Part shown: piece after piece, positions 35,464-44,638 of the stretch | How positions within the stretch are numbered: the first letter of the stretch is position 1 | Layout of the letters: each line of letters opens with the position of its first letter | Assembly: GCA_040221975.1 (NCBI GenBank) | Contig: JAVJWR010000033.1 | Coordinates: forward strand, 186,001-250,000 | DNA from: Haliea sp040221975 | GTDB taxonomy: Bacteria > Pseudomonadota > Gammaproteobacteria > Pseudomonadales > Halieaceae | Length of the DNA stretch: 64,000 bases | Direction of reading: 5' to 3' | Notes under the pieces: model-generated | Told to the model about the DNA's origin: nothing | Database searches by the model: none | Seen by the model: only the letters and a program-made list of their open reading frames with translations | Made by a program: the position numbers and the translations under genes

Positions 35464-37484
35464 GTCCGCGCAGCGCTGCCGTCAGCCTGATTCCCCGCAA
35501 CGCCCTGGTGTGGATTATCCTCAGCCAGTTCGCGCTGTTACTGCCCCACCTGGGGCGGTTGCCCGTATGGGTGGTATTGGTGTACCTGGTGACTGCAGTC
35601 TGGCGCCTGCTGGTGTACCAGGGGCGGGTATCCTACCCGGGTCGCTGTTCCCGCATCGCCCTGATCGGCGCCGGTTTTGCCGCCATCTTCCTGAGCTACG
35701 GCAACCTGCTGGGACTGGAGCCCACCGTCGCCCTGCTGCTGACGGCCTTCGCCCTCAAGTTGCTGGAACTGGTCAAACGCAAGGACGCCTACGTACTGAT
35801 CTTCCTCGGTTACTTCATCTGTGTCACCGCCTTCCTGTTTACCCAGGATCTGCTGCTGGTGCTGTACTCCCTGTTTACCGTGCTGCTGGTGACTACCGCG
35901 CTGGTGGCCCTGCACCGGCCCGGTGAGCACCGCTTTCGCCTGAGCACCTTGCGCCTGCCGGCCCTGATGTTGGCGCAGGCATTTCCGTTGATGTTGGTGC
36001 TGTTCTTCCTGTTTCCACGTATTGGGCCGCTGTGGACGGTGCCGGTGAAGAGTCACGCCGCCAGGACCGGGGTCAGCGATTTCATGAAGCCCGGAGACAT
36101 CTCCAGCCTGAGCCAATCCGACGAAGTCGCCTTCCGGGTGCAGTTCGAGGGCGAGATCCCGCCGCGCTCGGAACTGTACTGGCGGGGGCTGGTGTTCAGT
36201 GTTCTCGATGGCGGTGCCTGGCGCAGCCTGCGCTATCGCGAGCTGCCTGGGGAAGAGCTGCGGCCGCGGACCGTGGAACTGACGGGGCCGGAGCTGTCGT
36301 ATTCGGTGCTGATGTTGCCCACGCAACAGAATTGGCTCTACAGCCTGCGCTACGCACGCTCGCAGCAGCCAGGCGTGATGGAGACCCCCGACTTCCGCCT
36401 GTATTCGCCGGTCGAGGTTGAGGACCAGCTGCGCTACACGGTCAGCAGTTGGCCACAGACCCTGCTGGAACCCGAGCTGTCATCCTGGCGCCGGCGCACA
36501 GAACTGGCACTGCCAGAGAGCGGCAATCCGCGTACTCGTGAACTGGCCCGGGCGCTGTACGCCAGCAGCGCCAACGACGCAGCATTTGTGGACGCAGTCC
36601 TGGCCCACTTCAATCGCGAGAACTTTGTCTATACCCTGCAACCGCCGTTGCTGACGGGTGCGCAGCCTATGGACCAGTTCCTGTTCGATACCCGGCGCGG
36701 CTTCTGCGAGCACTATGCCCACGCCTTCACCGTGATGATGCGTGCCGCCGGGGTGCCGGCGCGGGTCGTGGCGGGCTACCAGGGTGGGGAAATCAATCCG
36801 GTCAACGGCACGGTGATCGTGCACCAGTTCGACGCCCATGCCTGGGCCGAGGTGTGGCTGGAGGGGCGGGGCTGGGTGCGGGTGGATCCTACCGGTGCCG
36901 TGTCCCCGGATCGCATCGAACTGGGCCTGGAGCAGGCAGTGGCCGGGGAGGGCAGTTTCCTCGCCAATTCGCCGCTGTCGCCCCTGCGCTACCGGGGCGT
37001 GAACTGGGTCAATATGCTCAGGTTGCGCTACGACGCCGTGACCTATCGCTGGCAGAGCTGGGTCGTGGGCTTCGACAGTGCAGAGCAGTATCGGCTGCTG
37101 CAGGAACTGTTCGGCAGCGTACGCGCACGGACCTTCGTCATCATCGTGCTTGCCAGCGGTGCGCTGGTGCTGGTGCCGGTGGCCTGGCTGCTGCTGGGGC
37201 GGCATCGGCGGCGGCCGCTGGATCCCGCACAGCAGCTGTACCTGGCCTTCTGTGCCCGACTGGCCCGGCGTGGCCTGGAGCGCGAGCCTGGTGAAGGCCC
37301 GCGGGCGTTCTGCCGGCGGATCGCCGCTGTGGACCCGGCGCTGGGTCGCTGGGCACGGGAGTTTACCGAGGGCTTTGAACAGTTGGCCTACGCCGGCAGC
37401 ATGCGAGACCACGGTGCCGGCCAGCAACAGCTGCGAAACCTGCGCCGGCAACTGCAGCGGATGCCGACGCCGGAAAAGCGCTAA
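35460..37484 (+). CDS. tgpA: TgpA-like membrane transglutaminase
   Basis: A 674-residue membrane protein. Seven or so hydrophobic helices lie in the first 190 residues, followed by a periplasmic transglutaminase-like domain with the Cys-His-Asp triad: C416 in RRGFCEHYAHAF, H460 in DAHAWAEVW, D476 in RVDPTG. A helix at about 560-585 and a C-terminal DUF4129-like tail complete it. Length and architecture match TgpA of Pseudomonas aeruginosa, an essential periplasmic transglutaminase. Start GTG overlaps the DUF58 stop. It ends four bases inside the convergent DUF1704 gene. Confidence 0.92.
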   Translation: MSPRSAAVSLIPRNALVWIILSQFALLLPHLGRLPVWVVLVYLVTAVWRLLVYQGRVSYPGRCSRIALIGAGFAAIFLSYGNLLGLEPTVALLLTAFALKLLELVKRKDAYVLIFLGYFICVTAFLFTQDLLLVLYSLFTVLLVTTALVALHRPGEHRFRLSTLRLPALMLAQAFPLMLVLFFLFPRIGPLWTVPVKSHAARTGVSDFMKPGDISSLSQSDEVAFRVQFEGEIPPRSELYWRGLVFSVLDGGAWRSLRYRELPGEELRPRTVELTGPELSYSVLMLPTQQNWLYSLRYARSQQPGVMETPDFRLYSPVEVEDQLRYTVSSWPQTLLEPELSSWRRRTELALPESGNPRTRELARALYASSANDAAFVDAVLAHFNRENFVYTLQPPLLTGAQPMDQFLFDTRRGFCEHYAHAFTVMMRAAGVPARVVAGYQGGEINPVNGTVIVHQFDAHAWAEVWLEGRGWVRVDPTGAVSPDRIELGLEQAVAGEGSFLANSPLSPLRYRGVNWVNMLRLRYDAVTYRWQSWVVGFDSAEQYRLLQELFGSVRARTFVIIVLASGALVLVPVAWLLLGRHRRRPLDPAQQLYLAFCARLARRGLEREPGEGPRAFCRRIAAVDPALGRWAREFTEGFEQLAYAGSMRDHGAGQQQLRNLRRQLQRMPTPEKR

Positions 37485-38764
37485 AGCAGGGCGCCGTAGT
37501 CGGCCTGCAACTGGTCGAAGTTCAGGGAAGCGATAAAGCGCGAGAAACTCATCCAGGTGGCCAGACCCTGCAGGTCGGCAAAGTGAGGAGGTACGAAGCG
37601 GGGCGCTTCCACCACCCCCTCGTCGATCAGCAGGCGCCAGGTCTGGATGTCCTCGAGGGTAATCTTGCCGCAAAACAGCACTGGCAGGCTGTCGAGGCGG
37701 CCCTCGCTCATGGCCAGGCGAAGGAAATTGTAGGTCTGGACGAAGCCGCGCATGTAGGCCAGGTCCTTGGTGAAGGGCTTGCCCTCCGGGGTGCTGCCGC
37801 GGAACACCCGCATGGCAATGCTCCAGGCATCGTCCTCGCCCATGCCGTGGTCGCGGAGGTAGTGGAATACGTCGACGAAACTGGCGCCGTCCTCGGCCAG
37901 GGTCACCGCCCTGACACGGTTGATCAGCCGGTACAGGCGCGAGGGGCTGGAGCGCAGGGTCAGGATCTCGGTCAGTACCGCGAGCCCCTCCTGGGTGGTG
38001 GTGGCAGAGGGCGGCCCCTTGCCGAGGAAAGTGCAGGCCGGCTGGGCGCCACCGTTCAGCGTGGTACCCAGATGCACCCAGCCCTCGTGCACTTCCAGTA
38101 CGTCGATGTCGAGACGATTGAAGCGGGCGTCGCTGCGGATCTTCAGGTAGTCGGAGCCGGCGGCGGCATCCGCCGTCATCTGGTCGTTGAGCAGGACCCG
38201 GATGCCGGCGTCCGGAAATACTTTCAGCAGTCGTTCATTCAGCATTTCCACCGCCCGCGCGGCGGGAATGTCCTTGGGCGACTCCTGCATGGAACGGTTT
38301 TGCAGCAGATTGGTGAGAGTGTCCTCCATCGCCGTGCCCAGGTCAGCCAGGGTCGGATCGCCGGCGTGGAATACATCCGAGGCGGATCCGTACAGGTCCA
38401 CCGAGATGGTGCCGAAATCGGGCTCGCCCCGCGCCTCCAGCATCTGCACTACGCTCCGGTACTCCCGGCACATGCGGCGCATGATCTGGGCCAGGGGATT
38501 GAGCTGGCCCAGCTTGCGGGCGATGTCGCGCTCGATGTCCTGGAATTCCGCACGCTTGGCAGCGGGTTCGAATTCGAGGGGGTTTTTCTCGCGGTAATAG
38601 TCGCGGTCTATGCGCGGCAGTTCGCGGCAGCCGCGGGCAAAAAAATCCTTGCGCACCGCGCCGCTCCACTTGATGGCGTCGAGGATGCGGATTGGGCGCT
38701 GGGCCAGCACCATGCGCTCGGACAGCTGCCGCACCAGAGCGAGATAGTCGGGATCGGCACTCAT
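37481..38764 (-). CDS. DUF1704 (QEGLA motif) putative metallopeptidase
   Basis: A 427-residue soluble protein of DUF1704, often annotated as flavohemoglobin expression-modulating QEGLA motif protein. The zinc-type motif HEGWVH (H226-H231, HExxxH form) is followed by TTTQEGLAVLTE (Q258-E259), which in the eukaryotic relative MATCAP (a tubulin tyrosine carboxypeptidase) forms the metal site. So peptidase activity on short C-terminal tails is a reasonable inference. The upstream GNAT-C39 gene overlaps its start by four bases (ATGA), giving a coupled pair. In other bacteria I recall ATP-grasp ligases nearby; none is present here. The true substrate is unknown. Confidence 0.88.
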   Translation of the reverse strand: MSADPDYLALVRQLSERMVLAQRPIRILDAIKWSGAVRKDFFARGCRELPRIDRDYYREKNPLEFEPAAKRAEFQDIERDIARKLGQLNPLAQIMRRMCREYRSVVQMLEARGEPDFGTISVDLYGSASDVFHAGDPTLADLGTAMEDTLTNLLQNRSMQESPKDIPAARAVEMLNERLLKVFPDAGIRVLLNDQMTADAAAGSDYLKIRSDARFNRLDIDVLEVHEGWVHLGTTLNGGAQPACTFLGKGPPSATTTQEGLAVLTEILTLRSSPSRLYRLINRVRAVTLAEDGASFVDVFHYLRDHGMGEDDAWSIAMRVFRGSTPEGKPFTKDLAYMRGFVQTYNFLRLAMSEGRLDSLPVLFCGKITLEDIQTWRLLIDEGVVEAPRFVPPHFADLQGLATWMSFSRFIASLNFDQLQADYGALL

Positions 38765-39963
38765 GGCCTGGCCTTGCGCCGCCCCCTCGCCGCCTGTACC
38801 ACCACCACCGCCCGCAGACGGCTACCGCCGAAGCGGCTCATGGCGGCAAAGTCGGCGCGGGCAATGGGCAGGTGCTGGCAGTCCAGTGGCGCCTTGTTGG
38901 CGTCCCGGGCCGCATTCGGGCTGCCGAGGTCATCCAGCTCCGGATCGTGGACATACAGGCAACTGTCATCGTAGCCGGACAGCACCACCCAGTGTGGCGC
39001 CTTCTTGCTGTCGAGGCGGTAGGTGGAGATCAGGATCAGGATATTGGCACCGGCGTCGAACAGCTCCACCAGCTGCTGCTGGTCGATGTCCTGGTAGTGC
39101 ACGGGAATATCGTGGCGGTCGCACTGGACCACGAAAGCGTCGTGGACCAGGCTCATGACCCGTTTCTTGTTCTCGTCACGCACGCCCTCGAGGAACAGCG
39201 GGCCTACCGTGTTGACCCAGACTTCGCTGCGGAAGCCGCGGGCATTGGCGGCAATGGCCAGGCCCAGGGGGTGGCAACCGCCGTGGCCGGAAGTCATGAA
39301 AATGGTGGTGGCCTGGCGCCAGATATCGATTTCCTCCAGCGGCGTTGGTTCGTAGCTGCTATCCAGCCCTGCCATGGCCATCATCAACGACGCGGGACCG
39401 CAGGTGAAAGGCGTGGTCTGGGCCAGCCAGGGAATGGAGTGGGAATCGCCGCCGGGCTCGTAGGGGCGGATACACTTCTCCATGCGCAGGGCATCGCCGT
39501 GGTCCTCGTAGTAGTCATGGTAGAGGCCGAACTGGGTATAGCCAAGCTCCTGGTAGAGCGCAATCGCAGCGCGGTTGGTGCTGGCGACTTCCAGGCGCAG
39601 GTACAGGGCGCCGGTGGCGCGGGTGTCCAGCTCGGCCTGCTGCAGCAGCCGCCGCGCCAGCCCCAGACCCTGATAGTCTGGCGCCACCGCCAGCGAGTAC
39701 AGCCGCGCCAGCCGCGTACCCTGGCGCAGCAATACCAGGCAGTAGCCGGCAAGGTCGGTACCTTCCCGCGCCACCAGGAACACGCAATCCCCGCGCCGCA
39801 GCCAGCGCTTGAAACTGCGCCGGGACAGGCGGTCGCTGCTGAAACAGGCGGCTTCGATCGCCAGCAGGGCCTCGAGGTCGGCGGGCAGCGCACGTTCTAT
39901 GCTGATCCCGAGGCGCGGATCCGTGCGGGCTGTGGCAGGCTGTTTGACGCTGTGGGCAGGCAT
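38761..39963 (-). CDS. GNAT N-acetyltransferase fused to peptidase C39-like domain
   Basis: A 400-residue two-domain protein. The GNAT domain (about 20-165) has the acetyl-CoA loop VAPDYQGLGLARRLL and NRAAIALYQELGY, resembling RimI. The second domain (about 175-390) is a papain-like C39 fold with the cysteine C188 in TPFTCGPASLMMA, H324 in APHWVVLSG and D340 in VHDPE. The cysteine, histidine and aspartate needed for a peptidase triad are all present. C39 peptidases usually cleave double-glycine leaders, but no ABC transporter domain is attached. The downstream DUF1704 gene is coupled by a four-base overlap. Role inferred: modification and trimming of peptide or protein ends. Confidence 0.88.
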   Translation of the reverse strand: MPAHSVKQPATARTDPRLGISIERALPADLEALLAIEAACFSSDRLSRRSFKRWLRRGDCVFLVAREGTDLAGYCLVLLRQGTRLARLYSLAVAPDYQGLGLARRLLQQAELDTRATGALYLRLEVASTNRAAIALYQELGYTQFGLYHDYYEDHGDALRMEKCIRPYEPGGDSHSIPWLAQTTPFTCGPASLMMAMAGLDSSYEPTPLEEIDIWRQATTIFMTSGHGGCHPLGLAIAANARGFRSEVWVNTVGPLFLEGVRDENKKRVMSLVHDAFVVQCDRHDIPVHYQDIDQQQLVELFDAGANILILISTYRLDSKKAPHWVVLSGYDDSCLYVHDPELDDLGSPNAARDANKAPLDCQHLPIARADFAAMSRFGGSRLRAVVVVQAARGRRKARP

Positions 39964-40099
39964 GTGTCATCCATTGGCGGAATTGCTTTAATATAGTGCC
40001 TGCGGCGGGTGCCTGTCATGGATCGCGTCGGCGCAGGTTGAAAACTACCAAACTGGCGCGGTAGTCTGTTGCCCAGGGCTGGCCGGTGGGAATTAGCAC

Positions 40100-40127
40100 T
40101 TGCGTTTGCGCCGCAGCGGCCTAAAAT
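40100..40127 (+). promoter_or_regulatory. Candidate sigma70 promoter for the polyamine operon
   Basis: TTGCGT (40100-40105), 16-base spacer, TAAAAT (40122-40127). Transcription would begin near 40134, leaving a leader of about 100 bases before speA. A weaker pair (TTGAAA 40038, TAGTCT 40062) lies further up. Confidence 0.4.
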
Positions 40128-40232
40128 CGGCGCCGTTTCCACGACTCACACGACCCATGCCAGTTGCCAGCAACAGCTGCACCTGAAGGCACGATTGCCT
40201 CCTTGTGCATTGACCCTGAACACGGGAGGATC

Positions 40233-42158
40233 ATGACAGACTCAGCGCAGCCCGCAGCGGGCTGGAGCGTCACCGACAGCGCCGAACTCTACGGCATCAA
40301 CGCCTGGGGTGCCGGATACTACAGTATCGGGGACAGCGGCCACGCCCAGGTGACGGTCAATTCCGATGCGGGCCAGGTCAGCGTGTCGCTGATGGACATT
40401 GTTGCCGGGATGCGTGCGCGCAATCTGGAAATGCCCGCGGTGCTGCGTATCCGCAACGTGTTGGACCACCGCATAAAAGTGCTCAATGAAGCATTTGCGG
40501 ATGCCATTGCCAAGGGCGGTTACCAAAACGTCTACCGCGGCGTATTCCCGATCAAGGTCAACCAGCAGTGTCACGTGATCGAGGAGATTGCCGATTACGG
40601 CACCCGCTATCACCACGGTTTCGAGGCCGGCAGCAAGGCCGAGCTTACCATCGCCCTGAGCCAGTTGCGCGACACCGAAAGCCTGGTGGTCTGCAATGGT
40701 TACAAGGACTCGGAGTTCATCGACCTGGGCCTCTACGCGCGGCGCATGGGTTACCCCTGTTTCTTCGTGCTGGAGTCGGTCAGCGAACTGCGCATGATCA
40801 TCGAGCGCAGCCGGGCCCTGGACGTCGAGCCGCTGATTGGCGTGCGCATGAAGAGCTCGGTGAAAGTGGATGGTCACTGGAGCCAGGACAGCGGCGACCG
40901 CTCAATCTTCGGCCTCTCTACCCCCGCGCTGATCACCGTTGTCGACGAGCTGCGTGCGGCTGGCATGCTGCACTGCCTGCAGATGCTGCACTGCCACCTG
41001 GGCTCCCAGGTACCCAATATCCGCAACGTCCGCAACGGCGTGCTGGAGGCCTGCCGCTTCTATGCCGGACTGGTGGAGGAGGGCGCGGCCATGGGTTATC
41101 TCGACCTCGGCGGCGGCCTGGCGGTGGATTACGAGGGAGCCCGCACCAACAGCACCCACTCGATGAACTACCAGCTGGAAGAATACTGCGCCAACATTGT
41201 CGAGAGTATTCGCGACACCTTCGACCCGCTGGGGATACCGCACCCGATCATTGTCTCGGAGTCCGGCCGCGCCACCGTGGCTTATTCCTCACTGCTGCTG
41301 TTCAATGTATTGGACGTTCGAACCTGGGAGCCGCAGCACATTCCCGAGGTGTTGCCGGAAAATTGCAACGAGACCCTGCGCCATATCCGCGAAGTGCTGG
41401 ATGTGGTGGGGCGCGATAACTTCCAGGAGTGCTATAACGACGCCCTGTTCTATCGCGATGAGATCCGCGAGATGTTCCAGCACGGTCAGGCAACCCTGCG
41501 CGAACGCGCCCTGGCGGATGACATCTGCCTCGCGGTACTGCAGCGCATCGTGGTCATGCTGCCGGAGCTGACACGGGTGCCGCCGGAGCTGGAGAATCTG
41601 CCGGAGCTGCTGTCGGACATCTATTACTGCAACTTCAGCCTGTTCCAGTCGCTGCCGGATATCTGGGCCATTGACCAGGTATTCCCGATCATGCCCCTGC
41701 ACCGGTTGCAGGAGGAGCCCGCTCGGCGTGGCATGCTCGCGGACCTCACCTGCGATTGCGACGGCAAGATCGACAAGTTTTCCCTGCCTGCAGGTGCCAG
41801 CAGCACCCTGCCACTGCACGACCTGCGCGAAGATGAAGACTACACCCTGGGGGTATTCCTGGTCGGTGCCTATCAGGAGACCCTGGGGGACCTGCACAAC
41901 CTGTTTGGTGATACCAACGTGGTCAGCGTCAGCGTCAATGCCGACGGCAGTTTTGACTTCGTGCGCGAGTTCCACGGCGACAGCATCGCCGATGTACTGA
42001 GCTACGTGGAATACGAACCCAAGCACATGCAGGAACAATTCCGCCAGGTGGCGGAAAACGCGGTGCGCAGCGGCCGCATTTCCGTGGCCGAACGCCAGGA
42101 AATCCTGCGTGCCTTCCGCGACAGCCTGCAGGGCTACACTTACTTCGAACACCACTGA
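40233..42158 (+). CDS. speA: Biosynthetic arginine decarboxylase
   Basis: A 641-residue PLP enzyme that decarboxylates arginine to agmatine, the start of putrescine synthesis. The PLP lysine is K108 in FPIKVNQQCHVIEEI; LHCHLGSQVPNI and YLDLGGGLAVDYEG are typical, and the length matches the biosynthetic (SpeA) class. ATG 40233 has GGGAGG immediately upstream; a longer in-frame reading from 40164 has no family support. It is followed after 27 bases by the carboxy(nor)spermidine dehydrogenase gene. Confidence 0.96.
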   Translation: MTDSAQPAAGWSVTDSAELYGINAWGAGYYSIGDSGHAQVTVNSDAGQVSVSLMDIVAGMRARNLEMPAVLRIRNVLDHRIKVLNEAFADAIAKGGYQNVYRGVFPIKVNQQCHVIEEIADYGTRYHHGFEAGSKAELTIALSQLRDTESLVVCNGYKDSEFIDLGLYARRMGYPCFFVLESVSELRMIIERSRALDVEPLIGVRMKSSVKVDGHWSQDSGDRSIFGLSTPALITVVDELRAAGMLHCLQMLHCHLGSQVPNIRNVRNGVLEACRFYAGLVEEGAAMGYLDLGGGLAVDYEGARTNSTHSMNYQLEEYCANIVESIRDTFDPLGIPHPIIVSESGRATVAYSSLLLFNVLDVRTWEPQHIPEVLPENCNETLRHIREVLDVVGRDNFQECYNDALFYRDEIREMFQHGQATLRERALADDICLAVLQRIVVMLPELTRVPPELENLPELLSDIYYCNFSLFQSLPDIWAIDQVFPIMPLHRLQEEPARRGMLADLTCDCDGKIDKFSLPAGASSTLPLHDLREDEDYTLGVFLVGAYQETLGDLHNLFGDTNVVSVSVNADGSFDFVREFHGDSIADVLSYVEYEPKHMQEQFRQVAENAVRSGRISVAERQEILRAFRDSLQGYTYFEHH

Positions 42159-42185
42159 ATCAGGTGGCAGTAAAGGAGCAATGAC

Positions 42186-43406
42186 ATGTCCAAAGTAGTG
42201 ATTATCGGCGCCGGCGGCGTCGGCGCCGTGGTCGCACACAAGTGCGCGCAGCTGACGGAAGTGTTCAGTGAGATTGTGCTGGCCAGCCGTACCGAGTCCA
42301 AGTGCAAGGCCATCGCCGCCCAGGTCTCGCGGCCGATCCGCACCGCCCGGGTGGACGCGGATGACGTCGCCGAGCTCACTGCCCTGCTCAAGGCCGAGCA
42401 GCCGGCGTTGGTGATCAATGTGGCGCTGCCGTATCAGGACCTGACCATCATGGACGCCTGCCTGGCGGCGGGCGTACACTACCTCGACACCGCCAACTAT
42501 GAGCCGCAGGACACGGCGAAATTCGAGTACCACTGGCAGTGGGCCTACCAGGACAGATTTCGTGACGCTGGCCTGACCGCGATCCTCGGCAGCGGCTTTG
42601 ACCCGGGCGCCACCAACATTTTCACCGCCTACCTGGCCAAGCACTACTTCGACGAGATCAGCGAGCTGGACATCATCGACGTCAACGGCGGCGATCACGG
42701 CTATCCCTTCGCCACCAATTTCAACCCCGAAATCAATATCCGCGAAGTCAGTGCCGAGTGTCGGCACTGGGAGCATGGTGAGTTTGTCACCACGCCGCCC
42801 ATGTCCAAGCAGGCGCGCTTCGAGTGCCCGGAGGAGGTTGGCGCCTACAACATCTATCGCATGTACCACGAAGAGCTGGAATCCCTGAGCAAGCACTTTC
42901 CGGGGCTCAAGCGCGCTCAGTTCTGGATGAGTTTCTCGGAAAACTACCTCACGCACCTGGAAGTGCTGCGCAACGTGGGCATGACCGGCATTGAACCAGT
43001 GGAATTCCAGGGCCACAAGATTGTGCCTATCCAGTTCCTGGCGTCCCTGCTGCCGGACCCCTCCACCCTGGGGCCACGGACAAAGGGCAAGACCTGCATC
43101 GGCTGTATCGTGCGCGGGAGCAAGGACGGCAAGGAGCGGGTGATGTACCTGTACAACATCGCCGACCATCAGGAATGCTTCCGCGAGGTGCAGTCGCAGG
43201 CCATTTCCTATACTACCGGGGTGCCGGCGGTAATCGGCGCCAAGATGATCCTCGAGGGTCACTGGCGCGAGCCCGGCGTCTGGAACGTGGAGCAGCGCGA
43301 CCCGGACCCCTTCATGGCGGACATGAACCGCTATGGCCTGCCCTGGACCGTGGTGGAGCTGGATCCGTCCTTCCGTCTGGACGTGGTCAAGGGCCAGGAT
43401 ATCTAG
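42186..43406 (+). CDS. Carboxynorspermidine/carboxyspermidine dehydrogenase (saccharopine dehydrogenase family)
   Basis: A 406-residue NAD(P)-dependent enzyme. The Rossmann loop VVIIGAGGVGAVVAHKC and GSGFDPGATNIFTAYLA are typical of carboxynorspermidine dehydrogenase (CASDH). It condenses aspartate semialdehyde with diaminopropane or putrescine and reduces the product. The next gene, one base away, encodes the matching decarboxylase, and the previous one encodes arginine decarboxylase. With no diaminopropane-forming genes nearby, putrescine and hence spermidine is the likelier substrate line. Confidence 0.93.
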   Translation: MSKVVIIGAGGVGAVVAHKCAQLTEVFSEIVLASRTESKCKAIAAQVSRPIRTARVDADDVAELTALLKAEQPALVINVALPYQDLTIMDACLAAGVHYLDTANYEPQDTAKFEYHWQWAYQDRFRDAGLTAILGSGFDPGATNIFTAYLAKHYFDEISELDIIDVNGGDHGYPFATNFNPEINIREVSAECRHWEHGEFVTTPPMSKQARFECPEEVGAYNIYRMYHEELESLSKHFPGLKRAQFWMSFSENYLTHLEVLRNVGMTGIEPVEFQGHKIVPIQFLASLLPDPSTLGPRTKGKTCIGCIVRGSKDGKERVMYLYNIADHQECFREVQSQAISYTTGVPAVIGAKMILEGHWREPGVWNVEQRDPDPFMADMNRYGLPWTVVELDPSFRLDVVKGQDI

Positions 43407-43407
43407 G

Positions 43408-44598
43408 GTGCAGATTTTCCAGTTCACGGATTTCAGCAAGCTGGACCTCGTGCGCCTGCCGTCCCCGTGCTACGTGGTGGACGAGGTGGCGGTGGAGCGC
43501 AACCTGGGGATCCTCAGGCAGGTGGCCGATGCCAGCGGTGCGAAAGTGCTGGCGGCGCTGAAAGCCTTTTCCTGCTGGCGCCTGGGGGACCTGACCGCGC
43601 GCTACCTGCACGGCAGCTGCGCCAGCGGCCTGCACGAGGCGCGCCTCGGCCATGAGTACTATCGCGGCCCGGACCAGAGCGGCGAAGTGCACGTATTCGG
43701 CGCTGGCTATCACGAAGCGGATCTGCGCGAGATCCTGCAGATAGCCCACCACGTGGTCTTCAACAGCTGTGCCCAGTGGGTCCGGTTTCGGTCGCTGTGC
43801 CTCGCGGCACAGCGTGCACGGCCGGCGCTGCGCTTCGGCTTGCGCATCAACCCGGAGCACTCCGAGGGCGACGTACCCATCTATGACCCCTGTGCACCGG
43901 GCTCGCGGCTGGGGATTCCGCGCTCGCAGCTGGACGTCAGTACCCTCGAGGGGATTAGCGGCCTGCATTTTCACACCCTCTGTGAACACGATTTCCCTCC
44001 ACTGCAGCGAACCCTGGCGGCGGTGGAGGAAAAATTCGGCGACCTGCTGCCGCAGATGGAATGGGTCAATTTTGGCGGCGGCCATCACATTACCCGTCCC
44101 GGTTACCAGATCGACGACTTGGTGGCCTGCATCCGCGACTTTGCCAGCCGCTACGCGGTGCAGGTCTACCTGGAGCCGGGGGAGGCGGTCGCCATCGGCA
44201 CCGGCGTGCTGGTCACCGAAGTGCTGGACCTGACCTGGAATGCCCTGGACCAGGCCATTCTCGACTGTTCCGCCACCTGCCATATGCCGGACACCCTGGA
44301 GATGCCCTACCGGCCGGAGCTCATGGGGGCCGGGGAGGCGGGCGAACTGGGCCACAGCTACCGCCTCGGTGGGCTCACCTGCCTCGCCGGTGACGTGATC
44401 GGCGACTACAGCTTCCCCGCGCCCCTGCAGATCGGCCAGCGGCTGGTGTTCAGGGACATGGCGCACTACACCATGGTCAAGACCAGCACCTTCAACGGTA
44501 CCCGGCTGCCGGCCATCGTGCTCTGGAACTCGGCAACCGATACCCTGGAAACTGTCCGCGAGTTCGGCTACGAGGATTTCCGCACCCGCCTGAGCTGA
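43408..44598 (+). CDS. nspC: Carboxynorspermidine/carboxyspermidine decarboxylase
   Basis: A 396-residue alanine-racemase-fold PLP enzyme. K52 in ALKAFSCW binds PLP; GLHFHTLCEHDF, VNFGGGHHITRPGY and DCSATCHMPDTLEMPYRP are signature blocks of NspC. It removes the carboxyl from carboxynorspermidine or carboxyspermidine to give the free polyamine. Start GTG 43408 lies one base after the previous stop with AGGG overlapping, indicating coupling. It completes an operon that makes spermidine without SpeD/SpeE. Confidence 0.94.
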   Translation: MQIFQFTDFSKLDLVRLPSPCYVVDEVAVERNLGILRQVADASGAKVLAALKAFSCWRLGDLTARYLHGSCASGLHEARLGHEYYRGPDQSGEVHVFGAGYHEADLREILQIAHHVVFNSCAQWVRFRSLCLAAQRARPALRFGLRINPEHSEGDVPIYDPCAPGSRLGIPRSQLDVSTLEGISGLHFHTLCEHDFPPLQRTLAAVEEKFGDLLPQMEWVNFGGGHHITRPGYQIDDLVACIRDFASRYAVQVYLEPGEAVAIGTGVLVTEVLDLTWNALDQAILDCSATCHMPDTLEMPYRPELMGAGEAGELGHSYRLGGLTCLAGDVIGDYSFPAPLQIGQRLVFRDMAHYTMVKTSTFNGTRLPAIVLWNSATDTLETVREFGYEDFRTRLS

Positions 44599-44610
44599 TG
44601 GGGCACGCCT

Positions 44611-44638
44611 AGTGGCGCACGGCCAGTGGCGCACGGCC
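44611..44638. repeat. 14-base tandem repeat after the polyamine operon
   Basis: Two perfect copies of AGTGGCGCACGGCC stand head to tail (44611-44624 and 44625-44638), with a partial third copy (AGTGGGGG). They lie in the 138-base gap before the bactofilin gene. Confidence 0.7.
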
